Shown piece after piece: positions 18,343 to 27,068 of a DNA stretch of 64,000 nt (position 1 is the stretch's first letter; the number at the start of each line of letters is the position of its first letter). The notes below the pieces were generated by a model. It searched no databases, had not been told where the DNA came from, and saw nothing but the letters and a program-made list of their open reading frames with translations. The DNA comes from Obesumbacterium proteus. Lineage in GTDB: Bacteria > Pseudomonadota > Gammaproteobacteria > Enterobacterales > Enterobacteriaceae. The stretch covers positions 3,348,001-3,412,000 of the forward strand of contig NZ_CP014608.1 of NCBI RefSeq assembly GCF_001586165.1. Direction: 5' to 3'. A program made the position numbers and the translations under genes.

Positions 18343-18370
18343 ATAAAGGCGCCTAAGGGCGCCTTTATTA
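18343..18370 (+). terminator. Terminator after grxD
   Basis: The stem ATAAAGGCGCC/GGCGCCTTTAT with loop TAAG lies 25 bp after the grxD stop. Confidence 0.85.
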
Positions 18371-18438
18371 TTTATCGCGTTAACTTATAAACAAAAAATT
18401 TTACACAGGCTCGATATGCAGCAAGCAAGAGAGGCGGA

Positions 18439-19098
18439 TTATTCGGTGGCTTCTTCTGGTGCAGGCGTTGGCAATGGCCATCCACCCATACGTTTCCAGC
18501 GGTTTACCAACTCACAAAACAGCGTTGCGGTTTGCTCTGTATCATACAGCGCAGAGTGAGCCTGAGTGCTATCAAAAGGAATATTGGCGGCGATACAGGC
18601 TTTCGCAAGCACGGTTTGTCCTAATACCAAACCGCTTAGAGCGGCAGTATCAAAGGTGGCAAACGGATGGAAAGGGTTACGTTTTAACCCGGCACGTTCT
18701 GCCGCGGCCATGACGAATGAATGATCGAAGTGCGCATTATGCGCAACGATAACCGCACGATTGCACTCCTGATCTTTAATGCCTTTGCGAACCGCTTTGA
18801 AAATAGCATGCAGGGCTTCGTATTCGCTGACCGCGCCCCGTAATGGATTTTCAGGATCGATGCCGTTGAATGCTAGAGCTTCTGGAACAAGAACGGAGCC
18901 AACAAAAGGCTCAACGTGGAAATGCAGTGTTTCGTGTGGCTCTAACCATCCATCGTCAGTCATGCGTAACGTGACTGCCGCAATTTCAAGTAGCGCGTTG
19001 GTGTTGGCATCAAAACCCGCAGTTTCGACATCAATGACAACAGGATAGAACCCGCGAAAGCGCGCGCTCAGCGTATTAAGATTGGTGGTTTCAGCCAT
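18439..19098 (-). CDS. rnt: Ribonuclease T
   Basis: RNase T is a DEDDh 3'-5' exonuclease that finishes tRNA and other stable RNA 3' ends. Exo motifs are visible: VIDVETAGFD (Exo I, D and E), HNAHFDHSF (Exo II) and AHSALYDTE (Exo III, His and Asp). The ATG at 19098 (MAETTN) is preferred over a TTG two codons upstream. The product is 219 aa, against 215 in E. coli. The order grxD-rnt-gloA-nemA follows the E. coli region. Confidence 0.96.
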   Translation of the reverse strand: MAETTNLNTLSARFRGFYPVVIDVETAGFDANTNALLEIAAVTLRMTDDGWLEPHETLHFHVEPFVGSVLVPEALAFNGIDPENPLRGAVSEYEALHAIFKAVRKGIKDQECNRAVIVAHNAHFDHSFVMAAAERAGLKRNPFHPFATFDTAALSGLVLGQTVLAKACIAANIPFDSTQAHSALYDTEQTATLFCELVNRWKRMGGWPLPTPAPEEATE

Positions 19099-19195
19099 GT
19101 TCAACTTCTGGTCTATGGAATGCAGCGCGCATTATGGCAAATTTTTTTGCAGTTTGCAGTCAGCAAACGTGGGGAGACTCTCATTCAGGTAAAAC

Positions 19196-19224
19196 ATAAA
19201 AAAGCGAACGGCTATGCGTTCGCT
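19196..19224 (-). terminator. Terminator after gloA
   Basis: On the minus strand AGCGAACG-CATAGC-CGTTCGCT is followed by a run of T residues. It lies about 45 bp downstream of the gloA stop. Confidence 0.85.
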
Positions 19225-19270
19225 GTATTTTTAAACAAAACAGTCAGGTTTTATCCTAGGGGGGGCGAGG

Positions 19271-19678
19271 TTAGTTCCCCAAGCCTGCATCTGCCTGTTT
19301 GTTTTCGATCAGTTCGATTTTGTAGCCATCTGGATCTTCAACAAAAGCGATAATAGTGCTTCCGCCTTTAACTGGGCCAGCTTCACGCGTGACTTTGCCA
19401 CCCGCTTTGCGGATGTTTTCACAGGTTGCCGCAACATCATCAACGCCTAATGCCAAATGGCCAAATGCGGTGCCCATGTCGTAGCTTTCTACGCCCCAGT
19501 TGTAGGTCAGTTCGATAACAGAACCCACGCTTTCATCACTGTAACCCACGAACGCGAGAGAGTATTTATACTCTTCGTTTTCGCTGGTACGCAGCAGACG
19601 CATGCCTAAAACGTTGGTATAGAAGTCGATTGAGCGTTGCAGATGACCAACACGCAGCATGGTATGAAGTAAACGCAT
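19271..19678 (-). CDS. gloA: Lactoylglutathione lyase (glyoxalase I)
   Basis: GloA converts the hemithioacetal of methylglyoxal and glutathione to S-lactoylglutathione. The 135-residue sequence keeps the nickel-type metal ligands at the E. coli positions H5, E56, H74 and E122. It also has the family motif MLRVGHLQRSIDFY at the N-terminus. In E. coli it is the last gene of nemRA-gloA. Here it follows nemA with a hairpin terminator in the 200-bp gap, so it probably also has its own promoter. Confidence 0.97.
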   Translation of the reverse strand: MRLLHTMLRVGHLQRSIDFYTNVLGMRLLRTSENEEYKYSLAFVGYSDESVGSVIELTYNWGVESYDMGTAFGHLALGVDDVAATCENIRKAGGKVTREAGPVKGGSTIIAFVEDPDGYKIELIENKQADAGLGN

Positions 19679-19811
19679 AATTTCCCTCTGAAATTAGAAT
19701 GGCCTTGATGACAAGGCTTCGCTATCAAGAATAACGACAGGATGTAGACACATTGTAACAGCCTACTTTCAGCGATCAATAAAAGCCCCAGATTAATCAC
19801 CGCCGCTGTAA

Positions 19812-19851
19812 ATAAAAAACCCTCTGACAGAGTGGAGGCGGTCAGAGGGTT
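19812..19851 (-). terminator. Terminator after nemA
   Basis: Minus strand AACCCTCTGAC ... GTCAGAGGGTT (11-bp stem, 12-base loop) is followed by TTTTT. It lies 28 bp beyond the nemA stop and would limit read-through into gloA. Confidence 0.88.
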
Positions 19852-19878
19852 GGTAGTTATTATGCCAAGATATTACAG

Positions 19879-20976
19879 CTACAGCGTTGGATAATCGGTA
19901 TAGCCTTTAGCATCACCACCGTAGAAGGTTTCTGGATGTGGTGTATTCAGCGGGGCCTTTTTCTCTAAACGCTTAACCAAGTCAGGGTTGGCGATAAAGT
20001 TACGACCAAAAGCAACCGCGTCAATAAGACCTTGGTTCAGCAGCGTTTCGGCTTTTTCAGCGGTATAGCCGCCTGAACCGATAATAACACCGCTAAACTG
20101 TTTGCGAACCGCCTGACGGAATGCCTCAGAATAAGGTTTGCCGCCCGCCCAATCAGGCTCAGAAATATGCAGGTAAGCAATTTTGCGTTGGTTAAGTTGA
20201 CCGATCAGGTAAAGCGCGGCTTCTTCTTGATCTTCACCATTGTCCAGACCATTGAACGGGCCCAATGGTGAAATACGGATCCCAACGCGACCTGCGCCTG
20301 ATTCGGCAATTGCAGCGTCAACCACTTCCAACGTTAAACGTGCACGATTTTCAATGTTGCCACCATATTGGTCGGTACGGTGGTTAGACGCCGGTGACAT
20401 GAACTGATGTAATAAATAGCCATGAGCAGCGTGCAGTTCAACCAGATCGAAACCGGCTTGGCTTGCAAGGCTTACCGCATGGCGGAAATCGTTAACGATG
20501 CCTGGGATTTCACTGGTTTCTAAAGCGCGAGGTTCTGAACAAGGCACGCGTACCCAGTGACCATTTTCATCACGTACCGTGGTGCGGGTATCGGCGGCGA
20601 TAGCAGAAGGTGCAACCGGAGCCTGTTGATTTGGCTGGAGGCTATTATGAGAAATACGGCCTACGTGCCACAGCTGAACGGCGATATGCCCGCCATGCTG
20701 ATGAACGCCAGACACAATTTTTTTCCATGCTGCGAACTGCTCTGGTGTATGTAATCCTGGAGCACCCGCATAGCCTTTGGCTTGGAATGAAACCTGAGTG
20801 GCTTCAGTAATGATCAAACCTGCGCCTGCGCGCTGGTTGTAATATTCACCCATCAGCGGGGTGGGAATATCACCCGGTTCTGTGCTGCGCAGACGCGTCA
20901 GCGGAGCCATGAAAACGCGATTAGGTAAAGTAACGTCACCAACGGTGACCGGTGTGAATAACTTTTCGATTTTCAT
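19879..20976 (-). CDS. nemA: N-ethylmaleimide reductase NemA (Old Yellow Enzyme family)
   Basis: NemA is an FMN-dependent NADPH reductase of electrophiles such as N-ethylmaleimide, methylglyoxal and nitro compounds. OYE signatures are present: PNRVFMAPLTRLRS near the N-terminus, QLWHVGRISH, ELHAAHGYLLHQF (substrate-binding His) and AFGRNFIANPDL (FMN phosphate). The ATG at 20976 with AGGA upstream gives 365 aa, the E. coli length. Unlike in E. coli, no nemR repressor gene precedes it, although a NemR-type operator does. Confidence 0.95.
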   Translation of the reverse strand: MKIEKLFTPVTVGDVTLPNRVFMAPLTRLRSTEPGDIPTPLMGEYYNQRAGAGLIITEATQVSFQAKGYAGAPGLHTPEQFAAWKKIVSGVHQHGGHIAVQLWHVGRISHNSLQPNQQAPVAPSAIAADTRTTVRDENGHWVRVPCSEPRALETSEIPGIVNDFRHAVSLASQAGFDLVELHAAHGYLLHQFMSPASNHRTDQYGGNIENRARLTLEVVDAAIAESGAGRVGIRISPLGPFNGLDNGEDQEEAALYLIGQLNQRKIAYLHISEPDWAGGKPYSEAFRQAVRKQFSGVIIGSGGYTAEKAETLLNQGLIDAVAFGRNFIANPDLVKRLEKKAPLNTPHPETFYGGDAKGYTDYPTL

Positions 20977-21080
20977 AGTCAATCCTGTTGCAGTTGTTGC
21001 GCATTATCTTGCGCCACGAAGTTTAGGTTTGCTCGTTAGACGTGGGTAAAACGTGACAGCGAGGCTTGGGCAAAGACTAA

Positions 21081-21096
21081 TAGACCAGTTGGTCTA
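21081..21096. promoter_or_regulatory. NemR-type operator upstream of nemA
   Basis: TAGACCAGTTGGTCTA is a dyad (TAGACC/GGTCTA, 4-bp spacer) about 105 bp upstream of the nemA start. It matches the half-sites known for the electrophile-sensing TetR repressor NemR in E. coli, as I recall them. The repressor gene itself is not adjacent. Confidence 0.65.
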
Positions 21097-21237
21097 AGTC
21101 AATACAAGCGAAGATAGTTTGTGAAGAAATAATTTTAAATGCAGTAATTATAGGCAGTTATAGATAACAATACGCCCACGGACAGCGCGTTGCTGTCCGT
21201 GAGAAAGAGGGATCGGTAGAGGATTGTGGCTTGTAGC

Positions 21238-21882
21238 TTAGTAAGCGGCAGTGAATTGCTGCTTAATAAATTGTGGCTGTTCTATTTCATTCAGAATGGC
21301 AACGGCAAGATCCTCGACGGAAATATTAGCAGGCGCATCGCCGTTCATCAGTAATGAGGTTGTACCCAAACGGAAATTACCGGTGCGTTGACCCGGTGCC
21401 AGCATCGCCGCAGGGGATAATACCGTCCAATCCAGCGGGCTACCTGCACGTAATGCGTCACGCAGCTCGCGAGCACCTTGCGCGCCGGGGCGGATCTCAG
21501 CGGGGAACTGTGGTGTGTCGATTAGCTCAACGCCTGGTGCAACTTCAAGACTACCCGCGCCACCGACGACCAAGAAACGTTTCACACCTGATTTTTCGAC
21601 CGCTTTCAAAATAGCATTGCTACCTTTAACAAAGTTGGCGTACAAATCGGGATCGGTCCAGCCGGGGTTAAAGGCACTGATCACGGCATCGACGCCTTTC
21701 AGCGTTTGTGCCAGCCAATCAATGTCGGTCACATCGCCAAGTGCAATATGCAGATGGCTGTTGGTGGGTAAATCTTTGGTATGACGAGCGATAGCGGTCA
21801 CTTCATGACCCCGTGCCAACGCTTCGTTAACAGCCACACGACCCACAAAACCTGTTGCACCGATAATAGCGAGTTTCATCAT
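21238..21882 (-). CDS. NAD(P)H-binding protein, atypical SDR (NmrA/YwnB-like)
   Basis: This protein of 213-214 residues begins with a Rossmann fold: the GATGFVGRVAVNEALARGH glycine pattern near residue 9 and a VTAIAR second strand. VDAVISAFNPG and VKRFLVVGGAGSLE segments follow, as in NmrA-like/YwnB oxidoreductase relatives. No Tyr-x-x-x-Lys catalytic pair is obvious, so it is an atypical SDR whose substrate cannot be read from the sequence. The second ATG (21879) has better spacing to AGGA. It is divergent from a LysR regulator, which probably controls it. Confidence 0.75.
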   Translation of the reverse strand: MMKLAIIGATGFVGRVAVNEALARGHEVTAIARHTKDLPTNSHLHIALGDVTDIDWLAQTLKGVDAVISAFNPGWTDPDLYANFVKGSNAILKAVEKSGVKRFLVVGGAGSLEVAPGVELIDTPQFPAEIRPGAQGARELRDALRAGSPLDWTVLSPAAMLAPGQRTGNFRLGTTSLLMNGDAPANISVEDLAVAILNEIEQPQFIKQQFTAAY

Positions 21883-21898
21883 TCATTCCTTTTTCAAC

Positions 21899-21922
21899 AT
21901 TGGTTGCGATATTGGTTGCGAT
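21899..21922. repeat. Tandem 12-bp direct repeat in LysR intergenic region
   Basis: ATTGGTTGCGAT occurs twice head-to-tail, directly upstream of the NAD(P)-binding protein gene. It may be part of the regulator-binding region. Confidence 0.6.
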
Positions 21923-21956
21923 AGAGAAACTTTAATCCTTAACAGCATGGCTGATA

Positions 21957-21973
21957 AGTGGCATATTGCCACT
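21957..21973. promoter_or_regulatory. 17-bp perfect palindrome, candidate operator
   Basis: AGTGGCATATTGCCACT lies 42 bp before the start of the LysR gene and about 75 bp upstream of the divergent gene. The dyad, with a T-N11-A type core, is typical of LysR binding sites. Confidence 0.6.
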
Positions 21974-22014
21974 AACTTCTTTAAGTAAAACTTCAAGATG
22001 AAAGGCGTGATTCG

Positions 22015-22923
22015 ATGGATAAACTTAATCGCATGGCCGTATTTGCCGTTGTCGTCGCGGAAGGTTCATTGAGCGCGGCGGGGCGACGTTTAGGCATGAG
22101 CGCTTCCGCCGTGAGCCAACACATGCGAACGCTGGAGCAAGATCTCGGGGTAACGCTGCTGCATCGTTCTACGCGAAAACTCACGCTTACCGACGCGGGT
22201 GCGGCATTTTATCCTGGCTGCAAAGCCATGCTGCATGAAGCGAGTCAGGCAGAGCAACGATTGGCCGAAATGCGCGATACGCTGGTGGGTGAGTTGCGCA
22301 TTGCCACAACGATAGGGCTTGGCGGCGCGCCGCTTGCTCAGGCACTTGCCCCGTTATTGCTTGCTCATCCTAAGCTGAGTCTGCGGATCTTAGCCAACGA
22401 TGAAATTATCAATTTAATTGAGGTTCGCGCTGATATTGCTTTGCGGGTCAATCGACAATTGGATGATGCTTCTTATATTGCTCATCCGTTAGCAACCTGG
22501 CCGATGGTGTTATGTGCATCGCCGCGTTATCTAAATCGCAGCGGGATACCGGAATCGCCGCATGAATTGACGCAGCATCAATGGTTGATCAATACCAACG
22601 ATGCGATCCCTGCCTCAATCACCTTACAAAAACGCAGCGGGGAGATGTGCAAAATTCAGTTGCCCGATATCGCCACCGGCAGTAGCAGTATGAATGTGTT
22701 ACGTGCATTCACCTTGGAAGGATTAGGAATATCTGTGCAGCCGTTGTATGAAATCAGCCATGAACTGCAAAGAGGCGATCTGGTGATGTTATTACCAGAA
22801 TGGCGGCCAACGCCGCTTAAGCTGCACGCGCTAACGCTTGAGCGAGTGCATACAGAAAAGAGCCGACAGGCCATGCTCTGCTTGCGTAATTTCTTCCAGA
22901 CATATAAAGATACAGAATATTAA
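22015..22923 (+). CDS. LysR-family transcriptional regulator
   Basis: The 302-residue protein has an N-terminal winged helix-turn-helix (VVVAEGSLSAAGRRLGMSASAVSQ in outline: AEGSLSAAGR and SASAVSQHMRTLE). A LysR substrate-binding domain follows. The central segment FLEG-like ALRVNRQLDDASYIAHPL is typical of the CrgA/DmlR-like branch. It is divergent from the NAD(P)-binding protein gene, with a palindrome between them. The inducer and targets beyond that neighbour are unknown. Confidence 0.85.
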   Translation: MDKLNRMAVFAVVVAEGSLSAAGRRLGMSASAVSQHMRTLEQDLGVTLLHRSTRKLTLTDAGAAFYPGCKAMLHEASQAEQRLAEMRDTLVGELRIATTIGLGGAPLAQALAPLLLAHPKLSLRILANDEIINLIEVRADIALRVNRQLDDASYIAHPLATWPMVLCASPRYLNRSGIPESPHELTQHQWLINTNDAIPASITLQKRSGEMCKIQLPDIATGSSSMNVLRAFTLEGLGISVQPLYEISHELQRGDLVMLLPEWRPTPLKLHALTLERVHTEKSRQAMLCLRNFFQTYKDTEY

Positions 22924-22989
22924 CCGCAAATGGATTTGCTCAGTTCCTTGTTTGCGTCTTCACTTAAGAGGGTAAGCAGGAGGTATATC

Positions 22990-23229
22990 ATGGCCCAGCA
23001 GCTTGAATTTTTTAATATTCCCAGCCCGTGTCGTGGTATATGTCAGGCGGATGAGCGGGGTTATTGTCGTGGCTGTATGCGTAGCCGAGAAGAACGGTTT
23101 GGCTGGATGAAACTGAGCGATCCACAAAAACGTGATGTGCTGCGTTTGTGCCGCCAACGCTTTTTACGTCAGCGGCGCAACGATAATGTCGATCAGATTA
23201 ACCCACCGGAGCAACCATCGTTGTTCTGA
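22990..23229 (+). CDS. ydhL: DUF1289 protein YdhL
   Basis: This 79-residue protein has the DUF1289 cysteine signature SPCRGICQADERGYCRGCMR, with four Cys that suggest metal or Fe-S binding. The C-terminal part is RDVLRLCRQR, and it ends in EQPSLF like E. coli YdhL. The open frame begins 60 bp earlier, but the ATG at 22990 has a near-perfect AGGAGG site and gives the E. coli length. Function unknown. It converges on ydhK with a 4-bp gap. Confidence 0.9.
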   Translation: MAQQLEFFNIPSPCRGICQADERGYCRGCMRSREERFGWMKLSDPQKRDVLRLCRQRFLRQRRNDNVDQINPPEQPSLF

Positions 23230-23233
23230 GTGC

Positions 23234-25252
23234 TCAAGGCTTGCTTGTCACTGACGGAACCACGCTTTGCTGTAGCTGCGATAAAGAACAATATAAGCGC
23301 CACACCAGACCGGCTAAATCACGGCCGCTTTGGTCAGGATGGCGAGAGAGCACATCGCTGATCCTTAACAGTTCGGCTAAGGTTCCATCGAGCGATTCAT
23401 GCTGAACGCCTTTCTCCGTCATAATCCCTTTTAAGCAGTGAATACAAACGTCGCGAACCGCTGACAGCGGATCGGAGCGCGTCTGCCATTCACGCAGTTG
23501 CCAAACAATGTGGCTACAGTTGAGTAAGACTACGCCCCAACGCAGTACCCAAACACGCGACAGTTCATCTTTGCTTTGATTGAGCTGGCTGATGCGATGA
23601 TAAATCCGTGACTCGAACTGACTTTCATCCTGTTGAGGGCGACGGCTTATCTGATCCATGAAATCTAGGCGTAGAGCACGAATAATTCGGCGGCTTTTGC
23701 GTTTATCAGAGCTTGGACGCAAAATCTGAAACGCCACGGCGGCCAGCAAAACACCACAAATCTTCGCGACGTTATCGTTGACGAAGCTGCCGTAATCATA
23801 TTCAGGCGGGTTGGTCACCAGCAAAAACGATCCCATAAAGACAATCACTTGTCCCCACAGCGCCGCGGTTTTTGGGTTTTGCAACTTGAGGAGCTGCATA
23901 GTGAGTAACACAGGCAATAAGAAGGCACAGAATACCCAGAAATCATCGATTTGAATCATCAAACCAAATTTTGCTAAGTAGCAGCCAATGGACAGCAGCA
24001 CCATCGCTTTAAATAAGGTGGTTAGGCTGGTCATCGGGGAGGCGGAGGTGGAATACAGCACACAGGTTATTGCCGTAATGGTCAATGCGCCTGCGCCTTC
24101 ATCCCATTGGGTGTTCATCCAGAACGCGCAGCCGATGATGATAACCACGAAGGTGCGTAGCGCGTTATAGGCGGACTCCATGCTATCCGTGTGCCGCGCG
24201 ATGCTGTGAACCTTTGGCGGTGAAAAACTATCTTCTGGCGTTGAGTTTTCGACGTGGCGTATCCAGCGGCTACCTTGCAGATAAAGCCAGCAGAAATAGC
24301 GAAGACGCAGATAGAATGTGCGTAGCCGATAGTCACTTGGATCCTGTGGGTAAATGCGGCTGAGAATTTTGGCTAAGCGATATTTATTTGTCTCAGGATC
24401 CTGCAGTTCTTTTATGATGTCTTGTAATACGTCTTGCAAGACCTCTGGGCGATCGGGCCAATTCACTAACATCCGACGAATGCTGGAAATTACGCTGGTT
24501 AACCGCAGTTGCCGGTGTAGCAGAAAGTTAAGCACATTGTTACGGCTACGCAGTCGATGATTACTCCAGAAAGCCTGAATACGGAGAATATTCATGGTCA
24601 GGATTTGGCCAATTAATCCTTCGTGCGATGCGCGCATTTCCGGCGTGGTTTCTGGATGCCACAGCATGGCAGCGTGTTCGAGTAGGCGCTGATGCATGCG
24701 GCGCAGTGACGTTAGCAGGTTCGTTCCGTCTGAAGTGCTCGGCAGGATCATCATCATAAACGCGCCGCACAGCAAACCGGTGATGACCTCACAGACACGC
24801 GCTTGCGCAATATCAAAAATTTGCATGCTGTCGGTAGATTCAGCCGTTGAGAAGGCAATGATGGCCGCGGTATAACCCGCTAAAGCAAAAGCATAGGCGA
24901 CGTTATTTTGATAATGATTCGAGACATAGGTGCATACTGCAATCCAGGCCGCGATATAAAAGGTAAACAGCCAAGGGTCATTAAGGCATTGTCCGGCAAT
25001 CAGAACCGACGCCGCCGCGCCAAGCAAACTCCCAGCGATACGACCAATACTTTTACTGATAACTCCGCCAACGGTGGGAAAACTGACCACGGCGGCAGAC
25101 GTAAACGCCCAATAGGGCTCATCCAGATCCAATAAAAAAGCGACCCAGAGCGCCAAACACATTGCGATAGCGTTGCGCAGCGCGTAACGCCATTGTCCTG
25201 CGTTGGCTTTTGCCCACGGGGTATTACGCCAATCTAGCCAAGATAAATTCAC
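23234..25252 (-). CDS. ydhK: YdhK, FUSC/AaeB-family efflux transporter subunit
   Basis: This 672-residue protein consists of two hydrophobic blocks of about six helices (residues 25-175 and 370-520) separated by soluble segments. That is the architecture of the FUSC/aromatic acid exporter family (AaeB). The segments DLDEPYWAFTSAAVVSFPTVGG and WVFCAFLLPVLLTMQL are characteristic, and the length fits E. coli YdhK (670 aa). It forms an operon ydhI-ydhJ-ydhK with a membrane-fusion protein and a small DUF1656 protein, like aaeXAB. The natural substrate is unknown. Confidence 0.9.
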   Translation of the reverse strand: MNLSWLDWRNTPWAKANAGQWRYALRNAIAMCLALWVAFLLDLDEPYWAFTSAAVVSFPTVGGVISKSIGRIAGSLLGAAASVLIAGQCLNDPWLFTFYIAAWIAVCTYVSNHYQNNVAYAFALAGYTAAIIAFSTAESTDSMQIFDIAQARVCEVITGLLCGAFMMMILPSTSDGTNLLTSLRRMHQRLLEHAAMLWHPETTPEMRASHEGLIGQILTMNILRIQAFWSNHRLRSRNNVLNFLLHRQLRLTSVISSIRRMLVNWPDRPEVLQDVLQDIIKELQDPETNKYRLAKILSRIYPQDPSDYRLRTFYLRLRYFCWLYLQGSRWIRHVENSTPEDSFSPPKVHSIARHTDSMESAYNALRTFVVIIIGCAFWMNTQWDEGAGALTITAITCVLYSTSASPMTSLTTLFKAMVLLSIGCYLAKFGLMIQIDDFWVFCAFLLPVLLTMQLLKLQNPKTAALWGQVIVFMGSFLLVTNPPEYDYGSFVNDNVAKICGVLLAAVAFQILRPSSDKRKSRRIIRALRLDFMDQISRRPQQDESQFESRIYHRISQLNQSKDELSRVWVLRWGVVLLNCSHIVWQLREWQTRSDPLSAVRDVCIHCLKGIMTEKGVQHESLDGTLAELLRISDVLSRHPDQSGRDLAGLVWRLYCSLSQLQQSVVPSVTSKP

Positions 25253-25264
25253 AAGACTGTCCTG

Positions 25265-26125
25265 TTAATGGCTGCGAACAGAAATTGTGCAGGTGGTTCC
25301 CGCAACCAGCAAAACATCTTTAGGAACATTCTCAAGCTTAATTCGGATCGGTACCCGTTGAGCCAAGCGAACCCAAGGTACGTTCGGTTTTACATTAAGC
25401 AGCATATTATCGCTGCTTTCGACGCTTTGGTCATAAATTGCGCGACCAATACTTTCTACGCGTCCCTGTAATGGAATATTTCCGTTATACAGAGTTATAT
25501 CCACGTTATTTCCGATGTTTATATGTTTGAGTTTAGTTTCTTCGAAATAACCCATCACATAAAACGAATTAATATCAATAAGAGCTACGAGCGGTGAGCC
25601 AATAGAGGCATAATTTCCCACGCGGGTTTGTAAATTAGTTATAAACCCGCTGACCGGAGCATAAATATTTGTGTGGTGTAAATTCCACTGCGCCTGTTCC
25701 AAATTAGATTGCGCGGATTTATAATTAGCTTTCATTGCCTGCGCATTCAGTTGTGCTTCGTCGAGATCTTCTGCAGAGATAACGTTGCGCGGTAGGTTGC
25801 TACGGCGAGTCGCTTCATGGTTGGCTTTGGCCAGATCTGACTCCGCTTTGGCCATGGCGGCATTGGCATTACTTAGGGCAATTTCGAACGGCGTCGGGTC
25901 TAGGGCAAATAACAGTTCACCCTGTTTTACCTGTTGGTTATCGCTGATATTTACTTTAATTATTTTTCCCGATACTTCTGGTGTAATATTGACGAGCTCG
26001 GCACGGACTTTACCATCTCGAGTCCAAGGTGATTGCATATAATAATTCCAAGCCCACCAGCCAGCGGTGATTGCAATTGCACAAACTATAACCGTTGAGA
26101 AGTAGCGTAATGTGTTCTGTTTCAT
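25265..26125 (-). CDS. ydhJ: YdhJ, HlyD/EmrA-type membrane fusion protein
   Basis: The 286-residue protein has one N-terminal transmembrane helix (about 8-28). A biotinyl-lipoyl-like half-motif follows (VSGKIIKVNISDNQQVKQG), then a coiled-coil hairpin rich in Ala/Glu/Asn (about 85-150), and the second lipoyl half (IYAPVSGFITNLQTRVG). This is the periplasmic adaptor of the YdhK pump, comparable to AaeA. It sits 12 bp before ydhK and 6 bp after ydhI, so the three genes form a tight operon divergent from slyA. Confidence 0.92.
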   Translation of the reverse strand: MKQNTLRYFSTVIVCAIAITAGWWAWNYYMQSPWTRDGKVRAELVNITPEVSGKIIKVNISDNQQVKQGELLFALDPTPFEIALSNANAAMAKAESDLAKANHEATRRSNLPRNVISAEDLDEAQLNAQAMKANYKSAQSNLEQAQWNLHHTNIYAPVSGFITNLQTRVGNYASIGSPLVALIDINSFYVMGYFEETKLKHINIGNNVDITLYNGNIPLQGRVESIGRAIYDQSVESSDNMLLNVKPNVPWVRLAQRVPIRIKLENVPKDVLLVAGTTCTISVRSH

Positions 26126-26131
26126 ATTATT

Positions 26132-26368
26132 TTACCAACTGGTTAATAGCCAAAGACTGGTGCTTACACAGATGACGAAAATTGACAAATCCATTAGCGT
26201 CGGATGCCAAATATCGCCAGAGTAAATCACATCGCGAAATAAACGATGAATAAGCAACCAGAAAACAATACCGAGTAAAACAGCTTTAAAAATAGGCGGA
26301 AAATAGAGCGACGCGCCTAATATCAGATCTGGCAACGGCGAACCTTGCGATGATGAAAGGATGTCCAT
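26132..26368 (-). CDS. ydhI: YdhI, small DUF1656 membrane protein
   Basis: This 78-residue protein has two transmembrane helices (about 25-42 and 57-76) and the DUF1656 core YSGDIWHPTLMDLS. It is equivalent to AaeX of the aromatic acid efflux operon. ATG 26368 with GGGAG upstream gives exactly the E. coli YdhI length. It is the first gene of ydhIJK and is divergent from slyA, a known regulator locus in E. coli. Confidence 0.9.
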   Translation of the reverse strand: MDILSSSQGSPLPDLILGASLYFPPIFKAVLLGIVFWLLIHRLFRDVIYSGDIWHPTLMDLSIFVICVSTSLWLLTSW

Positions 26369-26543
26369 GTTTACCACTCCCGATCCATTAAGAGATTTAT
26401 AGGTAACATAGTTGTTAATTGTCCATAAGCATAGATTATTTTCTGGGGAATATAGATATACATTTGAAATTTTTACGATTGAGAACCAAACTAGTAGCTA
26501 CTCTGGGTGAGTATCTTAGCATGCTAATTATAAGGAGAGTAAA

Positions 26544-26975
26544 TTGGAATCGACACTAGGCTCGGATTTAGCACGATTAGTTCGTGTATGGAGAGCGTTA
26601 ATTGACCAGCGTTTGAAGCCGCTTGAATTGACACAAACGCATTGGGTCACTCTATACAATATTAATCGTTTGCCGCCGGAGCAGTCTCAGATCCAACTGG
26701 CTAAAGCTATCGGCATTGAGCAGCCTTCGTTAGTTCGCACGTTGGACCAGCTTGAAGAGAAGGGCTTAATTACACGCCATACCTGTGCAAACGATCGCCG
26801 CGCTAAACGCATTAAGTTGACGGAAGAAGCTGCACCAATTATCAAGGAAGTTAATGACGTTATCACGATGACTCGTGGTGAGATCTTATCTGGCATTTCG
26901 CCAGAAGAAGTGACACTGCTGACTAGCTTAGTTGAGCGTCTGGAACAAAACATAATTCACTTACAAAACAAATAA
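26544..26975 (+). CDS. slyA: Transcriptional regulator SlyA (MarR family)
   Basis: This 143-residue winged-helix regulator counters H-NS silencing and responds to small aromatic compounds. Typical segments are LELTQTHWVTLYNI, IGIEQPSLVRTLDQLEEKG (recognition helix) and CANDRRAKRIKLT (wing). It starts at TTG 26544, preceded by AAGGAGAG; E. coli slyA also uses TTG. The gene is divergent from ydhIJK and convergent with slyB, with a shared terminator between. Confidence 0.96.
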   Translation: MESTLGSDLARLVRVWRALIDQRLKPLELTQTHWVTLYNINRLPPEQSQIQLAKAIGIEQPSLVRTLDQLEEKGLITRHTCANDRRAKRIKLTEEAAPIIKEVNDVITMTRGEILSGISPEEVTLLTSLVERLEQNIIHLQNK

Positions 26976-27010
26976 TTATAATTATTTTTTATTACTAACA
27001 GCAAACCCAA

Positions 27011-27040
27011 AAAAAACCGGAGGCATTGCCTCCGGTTTCG
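27011..27040. terminator. Bidirectional terminator slyA / slyB
   Basis: The stem AAACCGGAGGC/GCCTCCGGTTT is preceded by a long A-run (T-run for slyB). It lies between convergent slyA and slyB. Confidence 0.9.
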
Positions 27041-27068
27041 TGATCTCGTTTAGCTAAGCAATTCAGGC

